Below are positions 18,401 to 26,584 of a stretch of DNA of 64,000 bases, one piece after another. Under the pieces are notes generated by a model. It saw only the letters and a program-made list of their open reading frames with translations. It did not search any database and had not been told where the DNA came from. This DNA is from an uncultured Draconibacterium sp. (GTDB lineage: Bacteria > Bacteroidota > Bacteroidia > Bacteroidales > Prolixibacteraceae), in NCBI RefSeq assembly GCF_963676735.1, contig NZ_OY781464.1, forward strand, positions 529,001 to 593,000, in the 5' to 3' direction. The first letter of the stretch is position 1. The number at the start of each line of letters is the position of its first letter. Made by a program: the position numbers and the translations under genes.

Positions 18401-19459
18401 GGTAATTGAGGTAATAAATTTGTTTTGGGTGAAATCAGAAAGGATTAGGTCGAAATTGAAATTTTTTCGTTTTGCAAACGAAACCTCAATTCCTTGGTCG
18501 AAAGTGCCAAGCCAAATGTTGTCTTTATTGTCTTTAAAAATAGTAGTTATATGGTTCGTTTTTAAGCCGAGTTGCTTATCCGATACTGTGTAGTTGGTGA
18601 ATGAATTGGTTTGTAAATCAAAAATAAACAATCCCATTTCTTTGGTTCCAATCCATAATATATCAGAGTCAATTTCAGAAAAACACGTGATGTTATGTTC
18701 TTCTATCTCCTTTAGTCTATTCCATTTTTCTGGTATTTCAACAAAACATTTTGTGTTTAAATCAAAAAAACAGAACTTTTTTGATATTCCCAGAACAAGG
18801 AAATTTTTCAATTTCAGTATCGATGTTTTTGGTGATGAATTATCTCCATCTGGAATGTCAAATTGTGCGTAATTGTTTTTTTCAGGAGAATAATGAAACA
18901 GTTTGTTGTTTGAAAAATTCGTTCCCCAAATTCCTTGATTTTTTATTGCAATTAAGGAATATAGGATTTCATTTTTTGGAAAACCATCTATCGGTATTAT
19001 TTTATTCTCTTCGGGGATAAGACAAGCAAGTCCTCCTGTTGTCTGGGTTCCAAAAGTTTGATTATTGTATTCACAAAAGAGGTTAATATTAAGGTTGGTT
19101 GGTTCAAAACTTTTTATTCTATCCACATACGGATCGTAGAAATTTGTTCCATTTGATGCACATAAAATGTATCCATTGCTATTTTTAAACAAGCTTGTTA
19201 CGAAATCATTGTGAAGTGAATTTGGATTATCGCCTGAGTAATACTGTTTAAACGAAATTCCATCGTAACGATTCAGCCCCCTTGCCGTGCCTATCCAAAT
19301 GTAACCCAAATCATCCTGAGTGATAGCTAGTACAGATAAATTAGACAAGCCTTGTTTTAATGAAAGATTTTGAAATTTGGGAGGAAAGGAATTGTCCTTT
19401 TGTGCAAGGGTTGTAAGGGTAAAAAACAAGCAAAATAAAACTCCGGTAAATATTTTCAT
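15437..19459 (-). CDS. Hybrid two-component system sensor/regulator (HTCS) of the PUL
   Basis: 1340 residues in one chain. Order: signal peptide (1-19), periplasmic double propeller of Reg_prop repeats (about 25-680; repeated LGYIWIGTARGLNRYD-like blades), Y_Y_Y domain (about 695-760), one TM helix (about 775-797), histidine kinase A domain with His822 in NISHELRTP, HATPase_c (about 930-1050; DDGRGIP, GSGIGLDFTKRLVEMH), receiver domain with phospho-acceptor Asp1141 in ISDIMMPEMDG, and a C-terminal AraC-type HTH (about 1240-1340). HTCS proteins bind a glycan breakdown product in the periplasm and activate the adjacent PUL. It lies between the two enzyme operons and diverges from the SusC/D operon. 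Candidate binding repeats lie at 19594-19679 and 2859-2896. Confidence 0.95.
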   Translation of the reverse strand: MKIFTGVLFCLFFTLTTLAQKDNSFPPKFQNLSLKQGLSNLSVLAITQDDLGYIWIGTARGLNRYDGISFKQYYSGDNPNSLHNDFVTSLFKNSNGYILCASNGTNFYDPYVDRIKSFEPTNLNINLFCEYNNQTFGTQTTGGLACLIPEENKIIPIDGFPKNEILYSLIAIKNQGIWGTNFSNNKLFHYSPEKNNYAQFDIPDGDNSSPKTSILKLKNFLVLGISKKFCFFDLNTKCFVEIPEKWNRLKEIEEHNITCFSEIDSDILWIGTKEMGLFIFDLQTNSFTNYTVSDKQLGLKTNHITTIFKDNKDNIWLGTFDQGIEVSFAKRKNFNFDLILSDFTQNKFITSITTSNDGIYFMGTRSDGLYTYNSNTKSTQILNSENSFINDNHVRSVTTDSKNKIWIGTESSLFLYNPKTGESKLLEMPTPNNGIVSFCEHSNRMFAGSDRIGLFVYSLDGKLEKNINKLGNNITQILKYNDNELILSSYGRGLIRYDYENDLFINFSQSLKRHEDKLGSIITCYIDSEKDLWVGNFKYGLFRIKHNKPDSLEIYTINEGLPNNDITGIVEDKFGKIWISTAYGLSRFDKKSEFTNYFYNEGLENIQFHQKAAFIDKHGTLFFGGNFGITFFNPGNFGDEKEDVPQIILESLKVSNSEVRAGDKTKILKQAIHKTNKICLNHHYPAFSIEYKGFDYIAAHNLKYAYQLEGYDKQWNYVDNRTFAGYSNLSPNDYTFRVKVQNNNGVWSEPAVLEIEIKPAPWKTAWAFLGYVILLTVITYLTFRLILRAQLVQKELEIEHNERVRDNEVSKMKIRFFTNISHELRTPLTLIKGNVDYLAAELSRMKIELATVGSLQNSTDRLLKLVNQLLSFRQLENDTLRLEIKNEDIIALTKKLLESFKYTARLKNVSIELESEYDELIVPIDYDKYDKIVSNLVSNSLKFTDNSGFIIIKIESCKHKDLQEILHQPSTSENYVKISVIDDGRGIPSEKLPHIFERFVHYEKSGKKPDYSGSGIGLDFTKRLVEMHQGAIMASSKENIETCFCFVLPTNKSAYPDEIWQNEALPEVAIQSKSTNHVAKKSEQAQTDKNKETILLVEDDIELNQFICDALANQFTIISAFNGKEAYKIAKNRIPDIIISDIMMPEMDGIELCKQIRKESMISHIPIILLTAKAEVENKITGFSFGADEYLTKPFDLEILRIRIANLINQRKKLRDYYQNALPIDIKDGKVNQFELSFMKKVSEVILHNYTSPEFNVNRLAEEMNMSRASFYRKFMNIAEISPKDYLTRYRINKAIELIKSGEESFGEISYLCGFSSQSIFSVTFKKEKGLTPLQFRKSL

Positions 19460-19593
19460 CAGTAAGGATCTGAATAATTAGCTTAGGAGAGCTAATATAG
19501 AGTTTTTATCAATTGTAATTTTCAGTTCCATTTAAATTCTGTTTAATTTTTCATTTTAAAATGGATATGTTAGGGCTTGTAATACAACATGAT

Positions 19594-19679
19594 GAGACAA
19601 AACCGCAAAAGCGAAACAAATCCGTAAAAAACAAACGAGAATTTACAAAAACACAAAAAAGAGAAACAATCCCGCAAAA
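19594..19679 (+). promoter_or_regulatory. Three 17-bp direct repeats between HTCS and SusCD operon: probable HTCS operators
   Basis: Copies at 19594-19610 (GAGACAAAACCGCAAAA), 19613-19629 (GAAACAAATCCGTAAAA) and 19663-19679 (GAAACAATCCCGCAAAA). Copies 1 and 3, and copies 2 and 3, agree at 14 of 17 positions. Starts are 19 and 50 bases apart. AraC-type DNA-binding domains of HTCS proteins recognise direct repeats of this kind upstream of susC operons. No TAnnTTTG box was found between the third copy and the ATG at 19731. Confidence 0.5.
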
Positions 19680-19730
19680 TCGTTTAGCTGGTTTCTTTCA
19701 TTTTCGTAAGCTGTAAAGATCACGGAAAAA

Positions 19731-21467
19731 ATGAACCAAAAACTTATCAAAAAAGAAGTACTTGTATTTCTTTTTCTTTGTAGCGTACTTCCAATAGTTG
19801 TAAATGCTCAGCGAATTGATGAACGCGCTCGCGATTATCTTACCCCTCAAAAGGTTATCTGGACATATAATCCTACGGGAGGCGAAATTAGAAATGTAGA
19901 AGCGCTTCTCAATAAAGGAATAGGACAAGCAACACTTGTAGCAAATAATGTTTGTCAGTTAAATAATGGAGCCAACGAACATGCTTCCATTTTACTTGAT
20001 TTTGGTAAAGAACTGCACGGTGGCCTCGAAATAGTTACAGGCCGTTGGACGGGGCCACGAGAGCGGGAAGTTCGCGTGAGATTTGGTGAATCAGTAAGTG
20101 AGGCAATGGCCGATATTGATACTTTTGTTAATGCAACCAACGACCACGCCATCCGCGATCAGAAAATTTTGTTACCCTGGCTCGGAAAAAAGGAAATTGG
20201 TAATACTGGTTTTCGCTTTGTAAGAATCGATTTGCTTGGCGAAAACTCAACCATTCAGTTAAAAGAAGTAAATGCTATTTCGGTTTATCGCGACATCCCA
20301 TATCTCGGAAGTTTTGAATGCAATGACGAAATGCTCAACCAAATCTGGGAAACCGGAGCTTACACGGTTCATTTAAATATGCAAAATTTTTTATGGGATG
20401 GAATTAAGCGCGACCGTTTGGTTTGGGTCGGCGATATGCACCCCGAAGTAAAAACCATTAATTCTGTGTTTGGATTTAACGAGGTGGTTCCCAAAAGTCT
20501 GGATATGATTCGCAACAATACACCACTTCCACGATGGATGAATGGCATCTCTTCGTATTCAATGTGGTGGGTTTTAATTCACTACGAATGGTATCAGAAC
20601 CACGGAAATTTGGACTACCTCAAAGAACAAAAGGAATACATGTCGGCTTTGCTGAAGCATTTCTGTTCAATGGTTGATGAAAATGGTCAGGAGCAGCTTA
20701 ACGGAAACCGTTTTCTCGATTGGCCAAGTAGCCCTTATCCTGAAGCTGTCGATGCTGGTTACCAGGCACTTTTAAAAAAGACACTGGAGGCCGGTTCCGA
20801 AATGCTCGGAATAGTTGGCGACAAAAACACTGCTAAACGATGCGCGGAAACCGCAAACCGAATGGCAAAGGTAAACCCCGATCCGGTTGATTCAAAACAG
20901 GCCGCCTCATTATTAAATCTTGCTGATTTGCTTTCAAACGAAAAAGCCGCTGACATAATACTAAAAGATGGTGCTCATAAATTCTCAACTTTTTATGGAT
21001 ACTACATGCTCGAGTCGCTGGCAAAGGCAGGAAAAATTGCCGAAGCCCAGCAAATTATAAAAGATTACTGGGGAGGTATGCTTGAACTTGGTGCGACCTC
21101 GTTTTGGGAAGATTTTAATATGGAATGGACCGAAAATGCAGGACGAATTGATGAATTGCCACAAGCCGGAAAGATCGATATTCATTCAACCTACGGAGAA
21201 TATTGTTACGTAAAACTTCGCCACAGTTTTTGTCATGGATGGGCATCGGGGCCAACTCCATGGCTTACCGAAAATGTACTTGGAGTAAAAGTATTGGAGC
21301 CCGGATGTAAAAAGGTAAAGATTGAACCAAATCTGGGGACGTTAAAATGGGTGAAAGGTACTTATCCAACACCTTATGGGCTTATTAAAATAGAACACAA
21401 GTTGGGTATTAAGGGGAAAATTGTATCAAAAATAGAAGCTCCAGAAGGAGTTGAAATCGTTAAATGA
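19731..21467 (+). CDS. GH78-like alpha-L-rhamnosidase, short form, secreted
   Basis: 578 residues with a signal peptide (about 1-25, VVNAQ). The N-terminal part (about 30-200) is a beta-sandwich (SILLDFGKELHGGLEI, RFVRIDLLG). From about 200 to 500 lies the (alpha/alpha)6 barrel of GH78: NMQNFLWDGIKRDRLVWVGDMHPE is the counterpart of the family's DCPxRxExxxWxGD block, SMWWVLIHYEWYQNHG follows, and SFCHGWASGPTPWL near 500 starts the C-terminal beta domain. At 578 residues it lacks the extra N-terminal domains of full-length GH78 enzymes (about 900). It removes or senses terminal rhamnose; first gene of the SusC/D operon, 26 bases upstream of susC. Confidence 0.8.
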   Translation: MNQKLIKKEVLVFLFLCSVLPIVVNAQRIDERARDYLTPQKVIWTYNPTGGEIRNVEALLNKGIGQATLVANNVCQLNNGANEHASILLDFGKELHGGLEIVTGRWTGPREREVRVRFGESVSEAMADIDTFVNATNDHAIRDQKILLPWLGKKEIGNTGFRFVRIDLLGENSTIQLKEVNAISVYRDIPYLGSFECNDEMLNQIWETGAYTVHLNMQNFLWDGIKRDRLVWVGDMHPEVKTINSVFGFNEVVPKSLDMIRNNTPLPRWMNGISSYSMWWVLIHYEWYQNHGNLDYLKEQKEYMSALLKHFCSMVDENGQEQLNGNRFLDWPSSPYPEAVDAGYQALLKKTLEAGSEMLGIVGDKNTAKRCAETANRMAKVNPDPVDSKQAASLLNLADLLSNEKAADIILKDGAHKFSTFYGYYMLESLAKAGKIAEAQQIIKDYWGGMLELGATSFWEDFNMEWTENAGRIDELPQAGKIDIHSTYGEYCYVKLRHSFCHGWASGPTPWLTENVLGVKVLEPGCKKVKIEPNLGTLKWVKGTYPTPYGLIKIEHKLGIKGKIVSKIEAPEGVEIVK

Positions 21468-21493
21468 AACTAAATAAAATGTCTAATTAAATA

Positions 21494-24400
21494 ATGAACT
21501 TTATGAAAAAAACAGTTTTATTGCTTCTACTGTTCCTCATTTCATTTTGGGGAATGGCACAAGAGCACACGGTAACTGGTAAAGTTACCGACGAAGCTCA
21601 GGAACCTATTGTTGGGCTCACGGTGGTAGTGAAGGGAACTACCAATGGAACCGTAACCAACATTAATGGGGAATACTCTCTAAAGGTTGCGAACCCAGAT
21701 GTTACGCTGGTATTTTCTTTTGTTGGATTAACAACCCAAGAAATTTCTTTAGAGGGGAAAGCAGCTGTTGATGTGGTTATGGCCGCAGAAACAACAGAAT
21801 TAGATGATGTAGTTGTAGTTGGTTATGGCACGCAGAGAAAGGAGAGCGTAGTTGCTTCTATTTCAACTATTGGTAACGAAGACATTGTTCGTTCTCCAAC
21901 CGCAAACTTAACATCTGGTTTGGCCGGTAAAATGCCCGGACTAACTATTATGATTAAGGATGGCGAATTGGGAAAAGAAAACATTCAAACCTTTATTCGC
22001 GGGCAGGCAACTGTTAACAGTTCTGCACCTCTTATTTTGGTTGATGGTGTTGAACGCGATATCACAACTCTGGATCCCTACGATGTTGAGTCGGTTTCAA
22101 TTTTAAAAGATGCCTCGGCAACGGCCGTATTTGGAGTTAGGGGAGCAAATGGTGTAATTCTGGTTACTACCAAGAAAGGGGTAATAGGAAAGCCGGAAAT
22201 TACCGCCAATGCCAATTATTCATTGCAAACGCCAACACGTTTGCCAAAACCAATGAATGCTTTTGATTACATGACAACCCGAAATAGTGTCATCGATCAG
22301 CACAACAAAACTACAGGGCAGGAAACACCACTTCCATATTCTCAGGAAATACTGGATTACTATAAAAATGGCTACGATCCGGCTATTCATCCATCCTGGT
22401 ATCCTGAGTATTATGTGGACAGAGATTTCTTTGGCGATTTTACGCATGATTATGTTCCCATGTATAAGGGAAATGTAAATATCAGAGGAGGAAATAAGAA
22501 GACAAAGTATTTTGCTAGTGTAGGTTACATGAATCAGGGAGGCCCATTTAAAACTGAAAGATGGGATGAGTACAATTACGATAACGAGCAAAAATTAAAT
22601 CGGTTTACCTACCGGGCCAATATCGATATGCAAATTACAAAATCGCTAAAAGGTTGGTTAAATCTTTCAGGATATTTTCAGGATAAAAACGATCCTATTA
22701 TTTACGGAGCAGTAGATGATGCAGCAAGCCAGGGCTCCTATTACTTTTTGCTTTTGGCTGCTTTAACCGATGTTCCATCAATTTCTTACCCCGACCTAAA
22801 TTCAAATGGCGATGTAGTTAGTACTCCCGGTGCAGATCGTACACCATACGGTAACCTGAACCGAACCGGATACAGGGTTACAACAAACAATACCATAAAT
22901 TCGACCATTGGACTGGAACAAAAACTCGATTTTGTAACCGAGGGGCTATCTGCTAAGGCAATTGTTTCGTATGATTCAAGGGCAAGCCATGTGCGCGGTT
23001 TTAGACGAACCTATCTAACGTACAATGCACAATTATACGAAGATGAAAATGGTGCAAGCCAGTTGGAATATATACCGGGGGCTGGTACCGATGGAGAATT
23101 GCATAAAGTATTAACGCAAAACTTCAGTACCAATTTCGATTTGGAAGCTTCGTTAAACTATGCCCGTACTTTTGGTCAGCACGATGTTACCGGACTTTTG
23201 CTATACAAACAAAACCAAAGTATAATTAACGTAGCTGTACCTTTTAATTATGTTGGAATAGTGGGTAGGGCTACTTATGCCTACAATAAAAAGTATCTGG
23301 CTGATATCAATTTTGGTATGAATGGTTCAGAACAGTTTGCAAAAGGAAGACGCTTTGGTTTTTTCCCTTCGGTTTCATTGGGTTGGGTCTTATCTGAAGA
23401 GGCCTTTATGGAATCTGTTGGAGCACTTGATTTCTTTAAAATAAGAGGATCGTTTGGACAGGTTGGTAACGACCGGATTTCAAATTCACGTTTTATATAC
23501 GTAGATGATTGGACGCAAGGTGGTGGTGGCTATTTTACTGGTTTGGGTGGTGTGCCTGGATTGCCGAACCCTGTTTATCAGAATTCAATGCCAAACGAAT
23601 TTGTAACCTGGGAGGTGGCCAATAAATACAATGTTGGTTTTGAAACCCGGTTTTTGAAAGATTTTGAACTGGATGTGGATTTGTTTTATGAAAAAAGGAA
23701 AGACATCTTGATTACAACAAGCGCCATACCTAAGTATATGTACGGGCAGGTGAATTTACCTCCATCGAATGATGGAGAGATGAGTAACAAAGGTTTTGAG
23801 GCAACTTTAGGCTATAATAAATCGGTAAATAAAGATTTGTTTGTTGGTGCGCGCTACAGTGTGCAGTTTGCCCGAAATACCATGGAAAAAATGAATGAAA
23901 CCCCGCTTGACGATACCTTTGCTTATCCATATCGTGTTGAAGGGTTTAGTCGTGGTACCATGTGGGGTTACGACTGTCTGGGCTATTTCGAAAGCCAGGC
24001 TGAAATTGATGGTTGGGCCGACCAGACAGGCTTGGGAGCACAAGTGCTTCCGGGCGATCTGAAGTACAATGATGTAAATGGCGATGGTGTAATTGATACA
24101 AAAGATTATGTCCCAATGAATTCTCCAAATGTTCCGGAATTGGCCATGTCCTTCACATTGAGTTTACAGTACAAAGGCTTTGATTTTAATGCTTTAGTTC
24201 GAGGAGTAACCAATTACAGCTATAATTTTTCCGGACGCGGAGTTGAGGATTGGAGTGGAAACTCATTCAACGGTCAAAAGAACTATTTCGAGCATAACAA
24301 ATATGCATGGACAGAGGAAAAATTTGCAAATGGCGATAAAATAAGTTATCCCCGTATGCATCCCGACGGAGTTACTGTAAGCAAGCAACCCAGCGATTAT

Positions 24401-24631
24401 TGGATAATTGATATGTGGTATGCTCGCTTACAAAATATTGAATTGGGATATACTTTGCCTAAACAACTAACTTCTTCGGTTGGACTGGAGAATGTACGAC
24501 TATATTTTAACGGAATGAACCTGCTTACCGTTGATAATATGCCTGAGCCAATTCTCGATCCTGAAGTGAATAACTCACTTAGTCATCCAATTTTTGCCAC
24601 CTATAACTTTGGCTTAAACATTACATTTTAG
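21494..24631 (+). CDS. SusC-family TonB-dependent glycan transporter (intact)
   Basis: 1045 residues (1042 if the ATG at 21503 is used, which gives a cleaner signal peptide MKKTVLLLLL). Order: signal peptide, CarboxypepD_reg-like domain (about 25-100, VTGKVTDEAQEPIVGLTVVVKGT), TonB box DDVVVVGYGTQ near 105-115, plug domain with LILVDGVERDITTLDPYDVESVSILKDASATAVFGVRGANGVILVTTKKG (about 175-225), and a beta-barrel ending in ATYNFGLNITF with a terminal Phe. It imports oligosaccharides across the outer membrane, with the SusD partner starting 27 bases downstream as a lid. All parts of a working transporter are present, unlike the second SusC. Confidence 0.96.
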   Translation: MNFMKKTVLLLLLFLISFWGMAQEHTVTGKVTDEAQEPIVGLTVVVKGTTNGTVTNINGEYSLKVANPDVTLVFSFVGLTTQEISLEGKAAVDVVMAAETTELDDVVVVGYGTQRKESVVASISTIGNEDIVRSPTANLTSGLAGKMPGLTIMIKDGELGKENIQTFIRGQATVNSSAPLILVDGVERDITTLDPYDVESVSILKDASATAVFGVRGANGVILVTTKKGVIGKPEITANANYSLQTPTRLPKPMNAFDYMTTRNSVIDQHNKTTGQETPLPYSQEILDYYKNGYDPAIHPSWYPEYYVDRDFFGDFTHDYVPMYKGNVNIRGGNKKTKYFASVGYMNQGGPFKTERWDEYNYDNEQKLNRFTYRANIDMQITKSLKGWLNLSGYFQDKNDPIIYGAVDDAASQGSYYFLLLAALTDVPSISYPDLNSNGDVVSTPGADRTPYGNLNRTGYRVTTNNTINSTIGLEQKLDFVTEGLSAKAIVSYDSRASHVRGFRRTYLTYNAQLYEDENGASQLEYIPGAGTDGELHKVLTQNFSTNFDLEASLNYARTFGQHDVTGLLLYKQNQSIINVAVPFNYVGIVGRATYAYNKKYLADINFGMNGSEQFAKGRRFGFFPSVSLGWVLSEEAFMESVGALDFFKIRGSFGQVGNDRISNSRFIYVDDWTQGGGGYFTGLGGVPGLPNPVYQNSMPNEFVTWEVANKYNVGFETRFLKDFELDVDLFYEKRKDILITTSAIPKYMYGQVNLPPSNDGEMSNKGFEATLGYNKSVNKDLFVGARYSVQFARNTMEKMNETPLDDTFAYPYRVEGFSRGTMWGYDCLGYFESQAEIDGWADQTGLGAQVLPGDLKYNDVNGDGVIDTKDYVPMNSPNVPELAMSFTLSLQYKGFDFNALVRGVTNYSYNFSGRGVEDWSGNSFNGQKNYFEHNKYAWTEEKFANGDKISYPRMHPDGVTVSKQPSDYWIIDMWYARLQNIELGYTLPKQLTSSVGLENVRLYFNGMNLLTVDNMPEPILDPEVNNSLSHPIFATYNFGLNITF

Positions 24632-24658
24632 TCTGTGCGAGCTTAAATAAATTGAAAA

Positions 24659-26545
24659 ATGATAGAAATGAAAACGAATATAATAAATCGATTAACAAGC
24701 ATAGCAATTGTTTTGCTGCTGTTAGTGCAAGTGGGGTGCGAGTCGGCTTTTGAAGACGCTTTGGATCGTGCAGACGATTCGCGTGAGACTCTGGAGGGAA
24801 TGTTAGATGATCCGGATAAAATTTGGGGGATGTTAAACAGTGCATATTCGGGTATTCCAAAAGACCGTGCCGAAATTTATTTCTGGACCACTTTTGAGTC
24901 GTTGACCGATAACTGTTTTGAAGCTCAGGGCCAAAGTATGGGCAACTGGCGTTCTGGCTTATTGTCACCTTCTTTTGCTGCTGTTGCGGCAAGCCGAGAA
25001 ACAGGTAATCAGTTTACAATGTGGCATGTAGGTTGGTGGGGGCGTTATTGGGGCGCTATTCGGCATTGCAATACAATTATTGATAATATCGACAATATTA
25101 CGGCATCTCAAGAGGCACTGCCACAAGCCGATCGCGATCAGATATTGGATGAGGCCATTATTTTAAGAGCCTATTTTCACTGGATGTTAATAAGTATGTA
25201 TGGGCCGCTGCCTTTTATGGATGAAAACTTACCCATCGATTTTGCTGATTGGAAAGAAATGACCCGCCCAACTTATGATGAGGTAGCTAACCGTATTGCC
25301 AGTGACCTGCAAATGGTAATCGATCGTGGTAATGTACCGATGAAACGCGACCCTTTCAATACAAACGACAAATATCGCGTTCCGTTAAGCTTTGCTTACG
25401 GTTTAAAATCACGCGTTTTGCTTTATAACGCAAGTCCGTTAAACAATCCATCAGGTGATGAAGCAAAATATGCTGCTGCTGCTGCTGCTGCTAAACAGTT
25501 TATCGATTTAGGAATCTACTCGCTTGAACCTTTTGAAAACAGCAAAGAGCGTTTGTATAATTCACCAATGGCTGAAAATGTAGAAGAAACAGAAGTGATA
25601 TGGCGCGGACGTGATAAGTTTGCACAACTCTGTAACGTAGCTGGAATGAACCTGGCTGCAACAAATCCAAAATACTCTACCTATGGCAATTTTAAAGCCG
25701 GAGAGACTCCAAGTCAGGAAATTGTAGATTGTTATGAGCTAAAGGATGGATCATTAATTATAGAAAATTATGATGCAACTCATGCCAGTCCAACTTTTAC
25801 TGCAAATGCGCTTGCCGCCGGTTACGATGACGAAAATGATCCTTACGGAATGCACGGTGGACCCAAGCGCGACGATCGTTTCTACCGCGATATTATGTTT
25901 AACGGAAATACTTTAGGCGAATCGTACCAAATGGGTACCATTCAAGTGTGGACATATAGCGGAGCGCCTGGTACAGGAACCAATGGAAATGTGACTTCGG
26001 GCAATAATAAACAAACTTATACCGGATATTATTACGGAAAGGACCGCAATCCATTATGGTACGGCAAAGGTACACCTGGAGAAGGGAATGCAAGAACTAA
26101 TCAGCACGCGGTTTTAATGCGCTATGCCGAAATATACCTGAATTATGCTGAGGCTCTTTGTGGTGCCGGACAATTGGACGCAGCTTGTAATGCATTAGAT
26201 ATGACTCGTTTGCGTGCCAATCAACCGTCAATTAAAGCGGTGCCTGGTTTTCAACAAAATAAAGAGTGGTTAATGAAACGTATATATAACGAACGCCGCA
26301 TAGAATTGGTACTGGAAGACCATCGTTTTTACGATGTTCGTCGCTGGGATTTAATTTCAAACCAGAACAACAATACAATTAGCGGAATGAATATTGAAAA
26401 AGTTGGAGAAAACCAGTTTAAATACACACGTTATCAAACGCCATTTGTTTGGGAATGCCATAACGAAAAGTATAAGGTATTGCCTATTCCTCTTGACGAT
26501 AAAAAGTTATTGCCAAATATGGATCAACCTGAAGCATGGCAATAA
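24659..26545 (+). CDS. SusD-family outer-membrane glycan-binding lipoprotein
   Basis: 628 residues; the ATG at 24668 is an alternative that shortens the protein by three residues. Lipoprotein signal LLVQVGC near 22-25. SusD features: N-terminal tetratricopeptide-like helices (ILDEAIILRAYFHWMLISMYGPLPFMDE), an inserted ligand-binding region in the middle, and the C-terminal RagB/SusD block (AVLMRYAEIYLNYAEAL, WLMKRIYNERRIELVLEDHRFYDVRRW). It forms the lid of the SusC pore at the cell surface and binds the glycan. Paired with the intact SusC directly upstream. An Ala-rich run (25470-25490, GCTGCT repeats) lies at codons for KYAAAAAAAKQ. Confidence 0.95.
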   Translation: MIEMKTNIINRLTSIAIVLLLLVQVGCESAFEDALDRADDSRETLEGMLDDPDKIWGMLNSAYSGIPKDRAEIYFWTTFESLTDNCFEAQGQSMGNWRSGLLSPSFAAVAASRETGNQFTMWHVGWWGRYWGAIRHCNTIIDNIDNITASQEALPQADRDQILDEAIILRAYFHWMLISMYGPLPFMDENLPIDFADWKEMTRPTYDEVANRIASDLQMVIDRGNVPMKRDPFNTNDKYRVPLSFAYGLKSRVLLYNASPLNNPSGDEAKYAAAAAAAKQFIDLGIYSLEPFENSKERLYNSPMAENVEETEVIWRGRDKFAQLCNVAGMNLAATNPKYSTYGNFKAGETPSQEIVDCYELKDGSLIIENYDATHASPTFTANALAAGYDDENDPYGMHGGPKRDDRFYRDIMFNGNTLGESYQMGTIQVWTYSGAPGTGTNGNVTSGNNKQTYTGYYYGKDRNPLWYGKGTPGEGNARTNQHAVLMRYAEIYLNYAEALCGAGQLDAACNALDMTRLRANQPSIKAVPGFQQNKEWLMKRIYNERRIELVLEDHRFYDVRRWDLISNQNNNTISGMNIEKVGENQFKYTRYQTPFVWECHNEKYKVLPIPLDDKKLLPNMDQPEAWQ

Positions 26546-26584
26546 AGTGTAAATAACCAGATTTAAAACTTATAATTAAGAACA

